A stretch of DNA of 64,000 nt from Actinoplanes solisilvae (GCF_003999975.1 NZ_RJAC01000002.1:124001-188000); one strand, 5' to 3'; shown: positions 35,950 to 44,879, counted from the first letter of the stretch. Notes: generated by a model from the letters alone, not told the origin. Translations and numbers: made by a program.

Positions 35950-36528
35950 ATCGGGCCCGATGATGCTGCGCCCGGTCTTGCCGGGTCGGGCGCACCGGAA
36001 CTCGCGCGCACCGGCCTCTCCGGCCCACACACCGCTAGCTTGCCCACCCACCCGGGGCTTGGGAGGACGTTACGCGGTCGGGGTGACATTCCCGGGCGGT
36101 TGTCCACAGGCGGTCACCCTCGAGGGTTGGCCGTTGGACGCTGTCCGCAGGGGCTGGCTGGGCGTCGACTGGCGCCGGCCGGCCGCGAGGCCCAAGGCGG
36201 AGCCTGGCCGGCCGCGAGGTGCGTGGGGCCAGACGGGGGTTGGCTGGGCGGGAGCGCGAGACCGTGATGGAACGGGGGAACCTGTGGTCTCGCACTCCCG
36301 CCAACCGTCCCGCCCGAACCGGGGTTTCGCGTCTGGCCGGAGACGCTGGACCAGCGGAGGCGTGCCGGTCCTGGGCCGATTCCAGGGCGGGTCCTTACAG
36401 GCGGGAGATCGCGACGCTGGCGGGGCGCAGCGGACTCACCGCCGGAAGACGTCGTCCCGGGCCGGGTAGCCCTGCCTGCCGGGGGAGGTCAAGCTGACGG
36501 GCGACGTCGAAGGCTCTGTGAAGTTGTC
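35950..36528. other. Gene-free stretch with a large imperfect palindrome
   Basis: This 579-bp gap holds the inverted repeat at 36227-36338. Around 36120-36225 GC-rich direct repeats of GGCCGGCCGCGAGG occur twice. I see no convincing gene on either strand. Confidence 0.6.
36227..36338. repeat. Nested imperfect inverted repeat, about 112 bp
   Basis: Outer arms GGCCAGACG (36227-36235) and CGTCTGGCC (36330-36338) match perfectly. Inner arms GGCGGGAG-C-GCGAGACC (36247-36263) and GGTCTCGC-A-CTCCCGCC (36286-36302) pair over 16 of 17 positions around a 22-base loop. The form fits a palindromic intergenic element or a large RNA hairpin. Confidence 0.75.
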
Positions 36529-36819
36529 CTACTCGAAGCAGCCGCGGTTGCGACGACGGTCGTCGTAGCCGGCGCGCAGACCCGGCATCGCGCGGATGCT
36601 GTTCAGGTCGTGCCGCACGGTCCACGCCTCGCGCCAGGGCTGCCTGGACGCGAGGTCGGCGCGTTCGGCCAGCCGTCTCGGCGCGCACGGCCATCGCCAT
36701 CCACACCAGACGCAATTGCCGTCCACCCCCGGCTCCGCGTGCCGCCCGAGCATCTGCTGGGCGTCCCGCCACAGGAGGCGGTCCACGATGTCGGCCGGCA
36801 TCTCGTCGGCGATGACCAT
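36529..36819 (-). CDS. Hypothetical protein with a CxxC...C motif
   Basis: A 96-residue soluble protein. Its centre reads CVWCGWRWPCAPRRLAERA, three cysteines spaced as in a small metal or redox site. The N-terminus (IADEMPADIVDRLLWRDAQQMLGRH) is helical. AGGGTAGGGGA just before the ATG is a plausible ribosome binding site. It is divergent from the HtrA-like gene. I recognise the type as a short actinobacterial hypothetical but know no function. Confidence 0.7.
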   Translation of the reverse strand: MVIADEMPADIVDRLLWRDAQQMLGRHAEPGVDGNCVWCGWRWPCAPRRLAERADLASRQPWREAWTVRHDLNSIRAMPGLRAGYDDRRRNRGCFE

Positions 36820-37014
36820 TCCCCTACCCTTTCGTCGGCGGTTCGGGTGTCGGCCGGGTCGTCATACGTCCGTCACGACCTATACAACCGCGCGACACCA
36901 TCCGTCGGTCGGACTTTCTGTGCGACTGTGACGACCCAGCGTGACGAGCACGTGTTCGCCGTGGGCGGACGCACCGGTGACATCGACCTTGCTCAGCGCA
37001 CTGTTGAAGCGGCC

Positions 37015-37959
37015 ATGGATACCGAACACACGGGTGTCGATTCACAGGCGCTCGATGCCTACAGCCGTGTGGTGACCGGCGTCGCCACCAGCCTGTTGCC
37101 GTCGGTCGCCGCTCTCTCCGTGCGTACGGCGCGCGGTCAGGGCGCCGGCTCGGCGGTCACCTTCACCGACGACGGATTCCTTCTCACCAACGCACACGTG
37201 GTCGCCGGCGCGACCGGCGGCACCGCCGACTTCGCCGACGGCACCGAAACCCGCTTCGACGTGGTCGGCGCGGATCCCCTGTCCGACCTGGCCGTCGTGC
37301 GCGTGCAGAACGCGGGCGCCCCGGCCGCCCCGCTCGGCAACGCCGACGAGCTCAAAATCGGCCAGCTGGTCGTGGCCGTGGGCAACCCGATGGGTCTCGC
37401 GGGTTCCGTCACCGCGGGCGTCGTCTCGGGCCTCGGCCGTTCACTTCCGGCCCGCGACGGCCGGACCGTACGCATCATCGACAGCGTCATCCAGACCGAC
37501 GCGGCCCTGAACCCGGGCAATTCCGGCGGCGCGCTGGCCGACAGCACGGGAACCGTGGTCGGGATCAACACGGCGGTCGCCGGCTACGGCCTGGGCCTGG
37601 CCGTCCCGATCAACGCCACCACCCGCTCCATCATCGGCGAGCTGGTCGCCACGGGTCGCGTCCGCCGGGCGTGGCTCGGTGTGGCCGGGGTGCCCGCCCC
37701 GCTGCCCCCCGCGCTGGCCGAGCGCCTGGGTCAGAAGCTCGGCCTGCGGGTCGTCGAAGTCGTCCCCGGCAGCCCCGCCGGTAAGGCCGGCATCTACCTG
37801 GGCGACATCATCATCGCGGCCGGCGGTCAGCCCGCCCAGACCGTGCAGGCCCTCCAGCGCCTGATGCTCGGCCCCGCCATCGGCACCGACCTGCCGATGA
37901 CCCTGCTGCGCAAGAACGCCCTGGTCGACGTCGTCACGGTCCCGGCCGAACTGCCCTGA
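37015..37959 (+). CDS. HtrA/DegP-type trypsin-like serine protease with PDZ domain
   Basis: A 314-residue protease. The catalytic triad is His61 (TNAHVV), Asp91 (PLSDLAVV) and Ser170 (GNSGGAL). A PDZ domain occupies about residues 215-314 (GLRVVEVVPGSPAGKAGI). Unlike most actinobacterial HtrA proteins it shows no signal peptide or membrane helix, so it seems cytoplasmic. The ATG at 37015 is the simplest start; an in-frame GTG at 36961 would add 18 residues without adding a membrane segment. TATACA at 36881-36886 is a likely -10 box. Confidence 0.9.
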   Translation: MDTEHTGVDSQALDAYSRVVTGVATSLLPSVAALSVRTARGQGAGSAVTFTDDGFLLTNAHVVAGATGGTADFADGTETRFDVVGADPLSDLAVVRVQNAGAPAAPLGNADELKIGQLVVAVGNPMGLAGSVTAGVVSGLGRSLPARDGRTVRIIDSVIQTDAALNPGNSGGALADSTGTVVGINTAVAGYGLGLAVPINATTRSIIGELVATGRVRRAWLGVAGVPAPLPPALAERLGQKLGLRVVEVVPGSPAGKAGIYLGDIIIAAGGQPAQTVQALQRLMLGPAIGTDLPMTLLRKNALVDVVTVPAELP

Positions 37960-38001
37960 CCGCTCCCGCCTCGCCGTGCTCGCGATGCGATACTCCCCCG
38001 C

Positions 38002-38301
38002 ATGACCGAGCCCGGCGAAGCGGAAAGCCTCCTGCTGATAGCCGTCGTCGACATGGCCCCCGCACACCCGCACGAGGGCAGGCAGTACGAGGACGCCGTC
38101 CTCGCTCTTCTGCCCCGCCACGGCGGCACCCTGGAGTCCCGTCTGCCGAGCACCGACGGCCGCGCCGAGGTCCACACCATCCGCTTCCGCGACCGGGCCG
38201 GCTACGAGTCGTTCATGGTCGACCCGGACCGCCAGGCCCTCCGCGCCCGCCTCGGCGACGCCGCCCCGACAACCCGGGTCATCGAGATCGCCGAGCGCTG
38301 A
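38002..38301 (+). CDS. Small ferredoxin-like (dimeric alpha/beta barrel type) protein
   Basis: A 99-residue protein with the pattern of DUF1330/ABM-like dimeric alpha-beta barrels: LLLIAVVDMAPAHPHEGRQYEDAVLALLPRHGG cut here for length, then a strand with RAEVHTIRFRDRAGYESFM and a closing DPDRQALRARL. No catalytic residue is obvious. It lies 42 bases after the protease gene on the same strand. The function is unknown. Confidence 0.75.
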   Translation: MTEPGEAESLLLIAVVDMAPAHPHEGRQYEDAVLALLPRHGGTLESRLPSTDGRAEVHTIRFRDRAGYESFMVDPDRQALRARLGDAAPTTRVIEIAER

Positions 38302-38304
38302 CTC

Positions 38305-40416
38305 TCAGAAACGACCGCCGCCACCCCGCCGACCGCCGCCACCCCCACCGGTGCGGCGCCCCCGCGAGCCGCTGCCGCCGTAGCCACCGCCCTGCCACCC
38401 GCCCGAACGGCCACCACCACCCGCGAGGATCCCGCCGAGCACGGCCCCGGCAAAGGCCCCCGCGTCGAACCCACCCGGCCGACCGGAACCGCCACCCCAG
38501 CCGCCCCCGCCGCCGCCCCAGCGGTTGACGTCGAGGTTGGCCTCCTGACCCGCCCGCGCCGCCAGCTGCCGGGCCTGACGCGCCTCGGCCAGAGCAGTCG
38601 CCGGATCACTCCCGGCCAAGCTTTCAGCCACCGAAAGATGCCGCAACGCCTCGGACAACGTCGCCCGAGCACCTGACCCGACCGCCCCGCGCCGGGTGGT
38701 GATGAAGTCATTCGTGGCCGCCACCTCGGCCCGAGCCACCGGCAACTCCTGAGCCAGCAGGCTGCGATCGTGCGCAAGCCGCTCGGCCACGTCTCGCGCC
38801 TCGGCCAGGGCCGCGTCCAGCACAGCATCGGCCCCCTGCAGCCGGGCCACAGCCTCCACCGGATCAGGCCGAGCCACCGCCAAAGCCGCCCCCACCTCGG
38901 CCAACGCCTGCTGACCGCCCTCGATCGCCGCAGTCAGCCCCGCCACGGCACCCGTGCCCGCCTGCAACGCGGCCCGCCCAGCCGCGATCTCCCCGGTGAT
39001 CTCGTTGATCAGCGCATCAGCCGCCGCCCGCGCCGCCGGCAGATCAGCCGCCGCCCGCCCCACCGCCACCACCAGCTGATCGGCCTGATCAACCGCCTGC
39101 TCAGCCGCCCGCACCGCCAGCGCCGCCTCAGCCCGCCCGCCACCCGGCACGCCAGACTCCGTCAACCCCGCCCCCGGCACCCCACCACTCGGCACCCCAG
39201 CGATCGGCACCCCACCACTCGGCACCCCAGCGTTTGTGTCACCAACGTTTGTCTCCCCCGCGCCTGTCTCCCCCGCGGCGAGGGCTTCACGGGCCTTCGA
39301 AAGCGCCGAGGCAGCAAACGACAGCCGCTCCCGAGCCTGCTCGACATTCGCCGCCACAGCGGTGACAGCGCCACCCGAGTAGCTGCCCACCAACTGCCGC
39401 ACAGTCGCCTCGGCCGCGACCAGCGACGCCTCCACGACAGACCGCCGCTGATCGATCTCCGCCGCCGCTTCCGCAGCCCGCCCTTCCAGGTCACGAAGAC
39501 GATCGAAGGCCTCGGACTCGGCGTCCAGCCGTCCGTTGGCCAACCGGCACAACTCGATGATGCGCGTCAGAGTCTCGCGTCGCGTCGCCTCATCCGGAGC
39601 CGGTTCCTCGTCAAGAGTCATCCGCAGCCGAAACGCCTCGGCGACCTCCCGCCGAGACGTCTCCAGCGACTCTTGGAACGGCCGGGTCGCCTCAGCCCCG
39701 TACTGCGCCACGGCCAGCCCCAGCTCACGCTCACCGGCCCGCAGATCGTCATCCAGCTCGATCAGCAGCGCGTTCGCCTGGTTCGTCAACTCCTCCAGGC
39801 TCGGAGCCGCAGGCCCAGCCGGCGCGGACGACGCCGCCGCCCCTCGCCCAACCGACGCTGTCCGCCGTCGCCGCCGCAACCAGACCCAGGCGATCACGAC
39901 GATCACCACAAGCACCAGCACCAGAAAGACCCAGCCGAAGCCCCCACCGGAACTAGCCGCCGCGGTGTAACCCTGAGCAGCCGAGATCACCGCCCCCGAC
40001 CAGTCCCCCCGGGCCAGGGCAGGCTCGATGTCCTGCTGCGCGACGTTGGCCAGCTCACTGTCGCTGATCCGCGAGTCGTCCGGGAACGAGTAGGCATACG
40101 CCCGGTCGCTGACCGCCACCGCCAGCAGCGCGTCCCTGTCCCCCAGGTCACTGAGCCGCGCAGTCTCATCCGTCCACTGCTGCGCCGCCATCCCGTCAAA
40201 CGACTCAACCACGACAACAAACAGCTGCAGCCCAGTCTCTTCTTGCAGGTTCCTGAGCGCGTCATCGACCCCCGCCCGGTCTTGAAGCGCACCCGCTTGG
40301 TCAGTCACCTGGGTAGCCAGGCGAGCGGGCGGAGCCGCGACGACCGGAGACGCCGCTATCAAGACAGCCACAGCAGCCACCAGGAAAACAGCGAGTCGGC
40401 ACAGCGTCGAAGTCAC
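38305..40416 (-). CDS. TPM-domain membrane protein with Gly-rich tail
   Basis: A 703-residue protein. A signal peptide or first helix (about 5-27) precedes a TPM domain (about 35-150: VTDQAGALQDRAGVDDAL, LFVVVVESFDG, DRDALLAVAVSDR), then a membrane helix (about 162-182) and a long cytoplasmic helical region. A low-complexity insert lies near 390-430. The C-terminus is a Gly/Arg/Ser-rich tail (about 625-703). TPM proteins have been linked to photosystem or membrane protein assembly and phosphatase activity in plants; the bacterial role is unknown. Confidence 0.85.
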   Translation of the reverse strand: MTSTLCRLAVFLVAAVAVLIAASPVVAAPPARLATQVTDQAGALQDRAGVDDALRNLQEETGLQLFVVVVESFDGMAAQQWTDETARLSDLGDRDALLAVAVSDRAYAYSFPDDSRISDSELANVAQQDIEPALARGDWSGAVISAAQGYTAAASSGGGFGWVFLVLVLVVIVVIAWVWLRRRRRTASVGRGAAASSAPAGPAAPSLEELTNQANALLIELDDDLRAGERELGLAVAQYGAEATRPFQESLETSRREVAEAFRLRMTLDEEPAPDEATRRETLTRIIELCRLANGRLDAESEAFDRLRDLEGRAAEAAAEIDQRRSVVEASLVAAEATVRQLVGSYSGGAVTAVAANVEQARERLSFAASALSKAREALAAGETGAGETNVGDTNAGVPSGGVPIAGVPSGGVPGAGLTESGVPGGGRAEAALAVRAAEQAVDQADQLVVAVGRAAADLPAARAAADALINEITGEIAAGRAALQAGTGAVAGLTAAIEGGQQALAEVGAALAVARPDPVEAVARLQGADAVLDAALAEARDVAERLAHDRSLLAQELPVARAEVAATNDFITTRRGAVGSGARATLSEALRHLSVAESLAGSDPATALAEARQARQLAARAGQEANLDVNRWGGGGGGWGGGSGRPGGFDAGAFAGAVLGGILAGGGGRSGGWQGGGYGGSGSRGRRTGGGGGGRRGGGGRF
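39142..39262. repeat. Short tandem repeats inside the TPM-protein gene
   Basis: A 30-bp unit (GGCACCCCACCACTC plus GGCACCCCAGCG and three bases) occurs twice in tandem, flanked by degenerate copies and GTTTGT repeats. It encodes the GVPSGGVPIAG low-complexity insert. Confidence 0.7.
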
Positions 40417-41087
40417 CAGCCCAACCTATGCTCCGGAAAGCCGTCCCGCCCGGCTTGCTCCCTGGGCTGTGGACAACAACCTCACCCGCGTCCCCGCCGT
40501 CCGCAGCAAGGACAAGAGCAAGACCGTGGGGGCGCTGCCCCCACACCCCCGGCCGAGCGCTCGGAGACCACCTGCGGATTACTCACCCTGGGTGGGTTGG
40601 GTGGTCTCCTCGCAACAACAGCCAAAAGCGAATCGTAAAAGGGGAAGGGCGCAACCAAACACCGGTTGCACCCTTCCCCTTTTCACGATGGGCCCAGGCC
40701 GCCGTCGCGAGGAGACCACCCAACCCGAGAGCTTTCGAAAAACCAAGACCACCCACGCAAGATGCTGCACCTCCAGCAAAGCGCTGTTCGCAGGTTCGAC
40801 CACGAGTGTCTCCCCAAGCCGGTGGTGACCCCCACCTGAACCACGGCTTGGTCTTGACCCCACTATGGGCGCGAAGCGTCCGAACCGCACCCGGCAGACA
40901 ATGTTCGCTTGACCCACCACCGAGTCCGGCCAGGGTGACATGTTTCCCCAGGCCAACCACAGCGCGGAAGCCGACCTACGGCCCGTGAGGTGACCGCCCG
41001 GCTTCAGCTGCACCCAGCAGCCGGTGACCCATTTCCTGGCAGTTACTTTCTCCCATGCAAGGTTGGAGGCCGCAAGAAAGCCAACAA
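40417..41087. other. Gene-free stretch with nested palindrome
   Basis: This 671-bp gap between cbs (3' end) and the TPM gene (5' end), both minus strand, contains the palindrome at 40594-40726. The sequence to its right (about 40730-41040) is GC-rich without codon structure. Open frames crossing it on both strands look like repeats rather than proteins. Confidence 0.6.
40594..40726. repeat. 133-bp nested palindrome with 20-bp perfect arms
   Basis: The outer arms 40594-40613 and 40707-40726 are perfect 20-bp inverted copies (GGGTTGGGTGGTCTCCTCGC). Inside, AAAAGGGGAAGGG-C-GCAACC (40637-40656) pairs with GGTTGC-A-CCCTTCCCCTTTT (40664-40683) around a 7-base loop. The inner hairpin ends in T runs on both strands and can terminate cbs transcription. 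The outer arms are not needed for that and suggest a small mobile or REP-like unit. Confidence 0.8.
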
Positions 41088-42449
41088 TCAGGAAAGATGA
41101 ACCAACAAATCCTGCCGAGTAAGAACCCCAGCCGGCTTCCCATCAATCAACACCATGGCCGCATCCGATTTCTCCAGCAACTGAACAGCCTCGCTGACAG
41201 GCTGCCCTCCACCGATCATCGGAAGCGGATCCCCCATATGACGCTCGATGGTGTCATGGAGATGGGCCTGCCCCGTGAACAACGCGTCCAGCAATGCCTT
41301 CTCCGCTATCGACCCCGCAACTTCCCCAGTCACCACCGGCGGCTCCGCCTTCAGGACCGGCAACTGCGAAATGCCGTATTCGCGCATGTAGTCGATCGCG
41401 TCGCGCACGGTTTCTGTCGGGTGGACGTGAACCAGCGGCGGCATGGCCCCGCCTTTGCCCTCCAGCGCGTCCGCCACTGTGGGCGAGCCCTCTTCGGTCC
41501 TCAGGAAGCCGTAGCGGGCCATCCAGTCGTCGTTGAAGATCTTCGACAGGTATCCCCGGCCGCCGTCCGGCAGGAGCACGACGATCACATCGTCCGGCCC
41601 CGCTCGGCGCGCCACCTCGAGTGCCGCCACCACCGCCATGCCGCATGATCCCCCGACCAGCAGTCCTTCTTCCCTGGCCAGGCGGCGCGTCATCTCGAAC
41701 GAGTCCGAGTCGGAAACCTCGATGATCTCGTCGCAGATGCCGCGGTCGTAGGTTTCGGGCCAGAAGTCCTCGCCGACGCCTTCGACCAGGTAGGGCCGCC
41801 CGGTGCCGCCGGAGTAGACCGAGCCTTCCGGGTCGGCGCCGATGACCCGTACGGCCGGGCTCTGTTCTTTCAGATAGCGCCCGACTCCGCTGATCGTGCC
41901 GCCCGTGCCGACGCCGGCGACGAAGTGGGTGATCCGCCCGTCGGTCTGTTTCCACAGCTCGGGGCCGGTTTCCTCGTAGTGGGAGCGCGGGTTGGCCGGG
42001 TTGCTGTACTGGTCGGGCTTCCACGCGCCGGGCACTTCGCGGGCCAGGCGGTCGGAGACGTTGTAGTAGGAGCGCGGGTCTTCGGGGGCGACCGCGGTCG
42101 GGCAGACCACGACCTCGGCGCCGTACGCCTTCAGGACGTTGCGCTTGTCTTCGCTGACCTTGTCGGGGCAGACGAAGATGCACCTGTAGCCGCGCTGTTG
42201 AGCCACCAGGGCCAGGCCGACGCCGGTGTTTCCGCTGGTGGGCTCGACGATGGTGCCACCGGGCTGCAGCAGGCCGGCCTTTTCGGCGTCGAGCACCATC
42301 CGCAGGGCGATGCGGTCTTTGACCGACCCGCCGGGATTGAAGTATTCGACCTTGGCCAGCACCGTCGCGGCGATGCCCTCAGTGACCTTGTTCAATTTGA
42401 CCAGGGGGGTGTCCCCGATGATGTCGACGACGTTGTCGTAATAGCGCAC
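41088..42449 (-). CDS. cbs: Cystathionine beta-synthase
   Basis: A 453-residue PLP enzyme that condenses serine (or O-acetylserine) with homocysteine in reverse transsulfuration. The PLP lysine is Lys44 in NPGGSVKDR; EPTSGNTGVGLA and GVGTGGTISG bind the cofactor. Two CBS domains fill about residues 330-453 (MREYGISQLPVL, LEKSDAAMVLIDGKPAGVLT). No N-terminal haem domain is present, as usual in bacteria. It and metB complete cystathionine-based cysteine synthesis. It lies 3 bases from the DUF1232 gene, so they probably form an operon. Confidence 0.95.
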   Translation of the reverse strand: MRYYDNVVDIIGDTPLVKLNKVTEGIAATVLAKVEYFNPGGSVKDRIALRMVLDAEKAGLLQPGGTIVEPTSGNTGVGLALVAQQRGYRCIFVCPDKVSEDKRNVLKAYGAEVVVCPTAVAPEDPRSYYNVSDRLAREVPGAWKPDQYSNPANPRSHYEETGPELWKQTDGRITHFVAGVGTGGTISGVGRYLKEQSPAVRVIGADPEGSVYSGGTGRPYLVEGVGEDFWPETYDRGICDEIIEVSDSDSFEMTRRLAREEGLLVGGSCGMAVVAALEVARRAGPDDVIVVLLPDGGRGYLSKIFNDDWMARYGFLRTEEGSPTVADALEGKGGAMPPLVHVHPTETVRDAIDYMREYGISQLPVLKAEPPVVTGEVAGSIAEKALLDALFTGQAHLHDTIERHMGDPLPMIGGGQPVSEAVQLLEKSDAAMVLIDGKPAGVLTRQDLLVHLS

Positions 42450-42452
42450 GCC

Positions 42453-42797
42453 TCAGACTACGACTACCTGGTCCTGACGCCTCTCCCAGTCCAGGAAGCG
42501 CTCGGTCTCGGCCAGGATCGAGCCGGCCAGCCAGGCCACCGCGACCGCGTCGTCGACGAGGCCGACGACGAGCAGGAACGCTTCGGGGATCACGTCGATG
42601 GGGGACAGAACGTAGGCCGTGGCGGCCGCCATCATCGCCACGCGCATGCCGCCGTCGTATTGACCGCGCACGGTGGCCTTCATCATTCGCGGGACCGCCG
42701 CGATGCGGGTGCCCAGCGACGGGCCACCTCGGGCGCCCGCCATGAGGGCTTTGGCCAGGGCGGTGAACGCCGCCGTCCGTTTCAGCGTCTTCGCCAT
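42453..42797 (-). CDS. DUF1232/YkvA family membrane protein
   Basis: A 114-residue protein. The family signature AATAYVLSPIDVIPE lies at about 59-73 and is followed by a hydrophobic LLVVGLVDDAVAVAWLAGS. Function unknown. GAAGGGAG lies before the ATG. It is directly upstream of cbs. Confidence 0.85.
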   Translation of the reverse strand: MAKTLKRTAAFTALAKALMAGARGGPSLGTRIAAVPRMMKATVRGQYDGGMRVAMMAAATAYVLSPIDVIPEAFLLVVGLVDDAVAVAWLAGSILAETERFLDWERRQDQVVVV

Positions 42798-42945
42798 GCT
42801 GTTCTCCCTTCGCTCACCGGCAACTCAGCCGCCACTCCAGCATGACGTGGCCGCGCCATGATTGCTTGTCGCCCGCACGCGATAGCCTCGAATTCCTGAG
42901 CCGTTCTTGATCTTCGAAGTTGGCGAAGCGACAGCGAGGGAGCGT

Positions 42946-44007
42946 GTGAGCACCAATCAGATCTCCGCGGAGGACTGGCGCCGGATCAAGCTGGCGGGCC
43001 AGATCCTCGGTGGTGTGACGGGCGTGGTGGCCGGGGTGACCGCGCTGTCGGCCGGCCTGCTCATGCGGCAGGCGGCGGACGCGCGCCGCATCATTCCCAT
43101 GGCCGAGGCGCCTCCGCCGCGCGGCGACGGGCTCTACGGGGGCAAGTTCGGCGGTAAGGCGATCACCATGGTCATCCTGGGTGACTCGTCGGCGGCCGGC
43201 TATGGCGTGCACCGTCCCCGCGAGACTCCCGGCGCGCTGCTGGCCACGGGGGTGTCGCGTCGCCTGCGCCGGCCCGTGCGGCTGCACCGGCTGGCCGTCG
43301 TCGGTTCGATGTCGTCGGGCCTGCCGTACCAGGTGGACGCCGCCCTCGAGTACAGCCCGGACGTGGCGATCATCCTCATCGGTGGCAACGATGTCACCCA
43401 CATCTCCGACCGGGTCGGCGCCGTGCGGCATCTCGGTGATTCGGTGCGCCGGCTGCGCGAGGTGGGCTGCCGGGTGGTCGTCGGCACGTGTCCCGACATC
43501 GGGGCGATCCAGCCGATCAAGCCGCCACTGCGCTGGCTGGCCCGCAAGTGGAGCCGCGACCTGGCCGCCGCGCAGACGGTCGCGGTGGTCGAGGCCGGCG
43601 GTCGTACGGTGTCGATCGGGGGCCTGCTCGGGCCGATGTTCGAGGCCGACCCGGTGCGCATGTTCAGCTCGGACCGGTTTCATCCGTCGGCCGAGGGCTA
43701 TGCGCGGGCCGCCGCGGTGGTCATGCCGACCCTGATGGCCACGCTCGGCGAGGATGACCGCACGGTTCTTTCCGGGGCCGACGGGGTACGCAGTTTGGAA
43801 CAGGCGGCTCAGGAAGCGGTCCACGCTCCCGGCACCGAGGTCAGCGCGGCCGGGCGGTGGGCGGTGCTGCGCCGTCACCCGTGGTTCGGCGAGCCCCGAT
43901 CCTGGTTCGGGCATCGCACCACCGCGGCGCCGGGCGGGACGGCGGCGGACATTCCCGGCGGCCGCTCCGCGTCGAGCGCCGTAGGGTGGACCCCAGAGGA
44001 TCATTAG
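42946..44007 (+). CDS. SGNH/GDSL hydrolase, membrane-anchored (first of a tandem pair)
   Basis: A 353-residue protein. A membrane helix (about 16-40) anchors it. Block I is VILGDSSAAGYG with Ser81, block III is LIGGNDVTH and block V is SSDRFHPSAEGY, giving the Ser-Asp-His set and the oxyanion Asn. The C-terminal 80 residues are a low-complexity extension. GTG 42946 has GAGGGAG just upstream. The M. tuberculosis counterpart in this position is Rv1075c as I recall. The substrate (lipid or acetylated sugar) is unknown. Confidence 0.9.
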   Translation: MSTNQISAEDWRRIKLAGQILGGVTGVVAGVTALSAGLLMRQAADARRIIPMAEAPPPRGDGLYGGKFGGKAITMVILGDSSAAGYGVHRPRETPGALLATGVSRRLRRPVRLHRLAVVGSMSSGLPYQVDAALEYSPDVAIILIGGNDVTHISDRVGAVRHLGDSVRRLREVGCRVVVGTCPDIGAIQPIKPPLRWLARKWSRDLAAAQTVAVVEAGGRTVSIGGLLGPMFEADPVRMFSSDRFHPSAEGYARAAAVVMPTLMATLGEDDRTVLSGADGVRSLEQAAQEAVHAPGTEVSAAGRWAVLRRHPWFGEPRSWFGHRTTAAPGGTAADIPGGRSASSAVGWTPEDH

Positions 44008-44019
44008 GGAGGGAGTGGC

Positions 44020-44811
44020 ATGTCGGGGCTGAACGCACGGATCGGCAGGACGGCGGCCACCGGCCTGCTCGCCGGCGCGGTGGGCGGCGCCGCTCTGATC
44101 GTCGGCGAGTTGCTCGCGGCGAAGGCTCGCCGTTACGCGAAGCCGACGATGGGCCTGGCCCTGCGCACGTCGATGGGCCCGGTCTCGGCCCCGCCGCTGC
44201 GCCTGGTGCTGCTGGGCGACTCGGCCGCGATCGGCGTGGGTGTGGAGTGGCTGAGCGAGACCGTCGGCGGCCACCTGGCCCGGTTGCTGGCCGAGGGCAG
44301 CCCCGAGGCCGGCGAGCGCCACGTGCTGCTCTCCAGCGTGGGCGTGGCCGGTTCCCGCTCGTCCGACCTGGCCACCCAGGTGGCCCGGGCCCTGCTCGGC
44401 GACCGTCCCGACGTGGCGGTCGTGCTCATCGGCGCGCATGACGCGACCAGCCTGCGCAGCCCCGAGGAGTCGGCGGCCCAGCTCGGCGCGGCCGTGCGGC
44501 GGCTGCGCGAGGCGGGCGTACGCGTCGTGGTGGGCACCTGTCCCGACCTGGGCGCCGTGCGGGCGATCGCCCCGCCGCTGCGCCAGATCGCCGGCGTGCT
44601 GGGCCGGCGCATGGCGAAAGCGCAGGCCAAGGCCGTGACCGCGGCCGGCGGCGCCGTGGTCGACCTCGGCGAGGAGACGGGCGCGGTTTTCCGGGCCGAC
44701 GCCGGCACGCTCTGCTTCGACGGGTTCCACCCCTCGGCCGACGGCTACCGGGTGTGGGCGCACGCCCTCTACCCCGCCGTCGTGAAGGCGGCGATGAGCC
44801 CGGCCGGGTGA
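44020..44811 (+). CDS. SGNH/GDSL hydrolase paralogue (second of the pair, variant block III)
   Basis: A 263-residue paralogue of the preceding gene, 12 bases downstream with AGGGAGGGAG before its ATG. It has one N-terminal helix (about 11-34). Block I is VLLGDSAAIGVG (Ser68) and block V is FDGFHPSADGY, so Ser, Asp and His are present. Block III reads LIGAHDATS instead of GxND, so the oxyanion-hole asparagine is replaced by histidine. Activity is therefore uncertain. It lacks the C-terminal extension of its partner. Confidence 0.88.
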   Translation: MSGLNARIGRTAATGLLAGAVGGAALIVGELLAAKARRYAKPTMGLALRTSMGPVSAPPLRLVLLGDSAAIGVGVEWLSETVGGHLARLLAEGSPEAGERHVLLSSVGVAGSRSSDLATQVARALLGDRPDVAVVLIGAHDATSLRSPEESAAQLGAAVRRLREAGVRVVVGTCPDLGAVRAIAPPLRQIAGVLGRRMAKAQAKAVTAAGGAVVDLGEETGAVFRADAGTLCFDGFHPSADGYRVWAHALYPAVVKAAMSPAG

Positions 44812-44867
44812 TCGCACCATGACGGTTGTGTGACAAAGTTGTACTTTCGGCTAAGTTACCCGCCGGT

Positions 44868-44879
44868 TAAATTGAGCGC
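44868..44879 (+). promoter_or_regulatory. Leaderless promoter of the thiolase gene
   Basis: TAAATT (44868-44873) followed by six bases and ATG 44880. Confidence 0.55.

Noticed and set aside
36100..36108. TTGTCCACA, a perfect actinobacterial DnaA box (another at 40468-40476 on the minus strand)
   Set aside because: Single isolated boxes are expected by chance in 64 kb; no cluster, AT-rich element or dnaA/dnaN genes are present.
36610..37014. N-terminal extension of the HtrA-like protein
   Set aside because: The extension overlaps a divergent gene and its promoter and shows no conserved sequence.
40579..41013. Minus-strand ORFs of 125-144 codons through the palindrome gap
   Set aside because: They translate both arms of the palindrome and have no domain; more likely non-coding repeat sequence.
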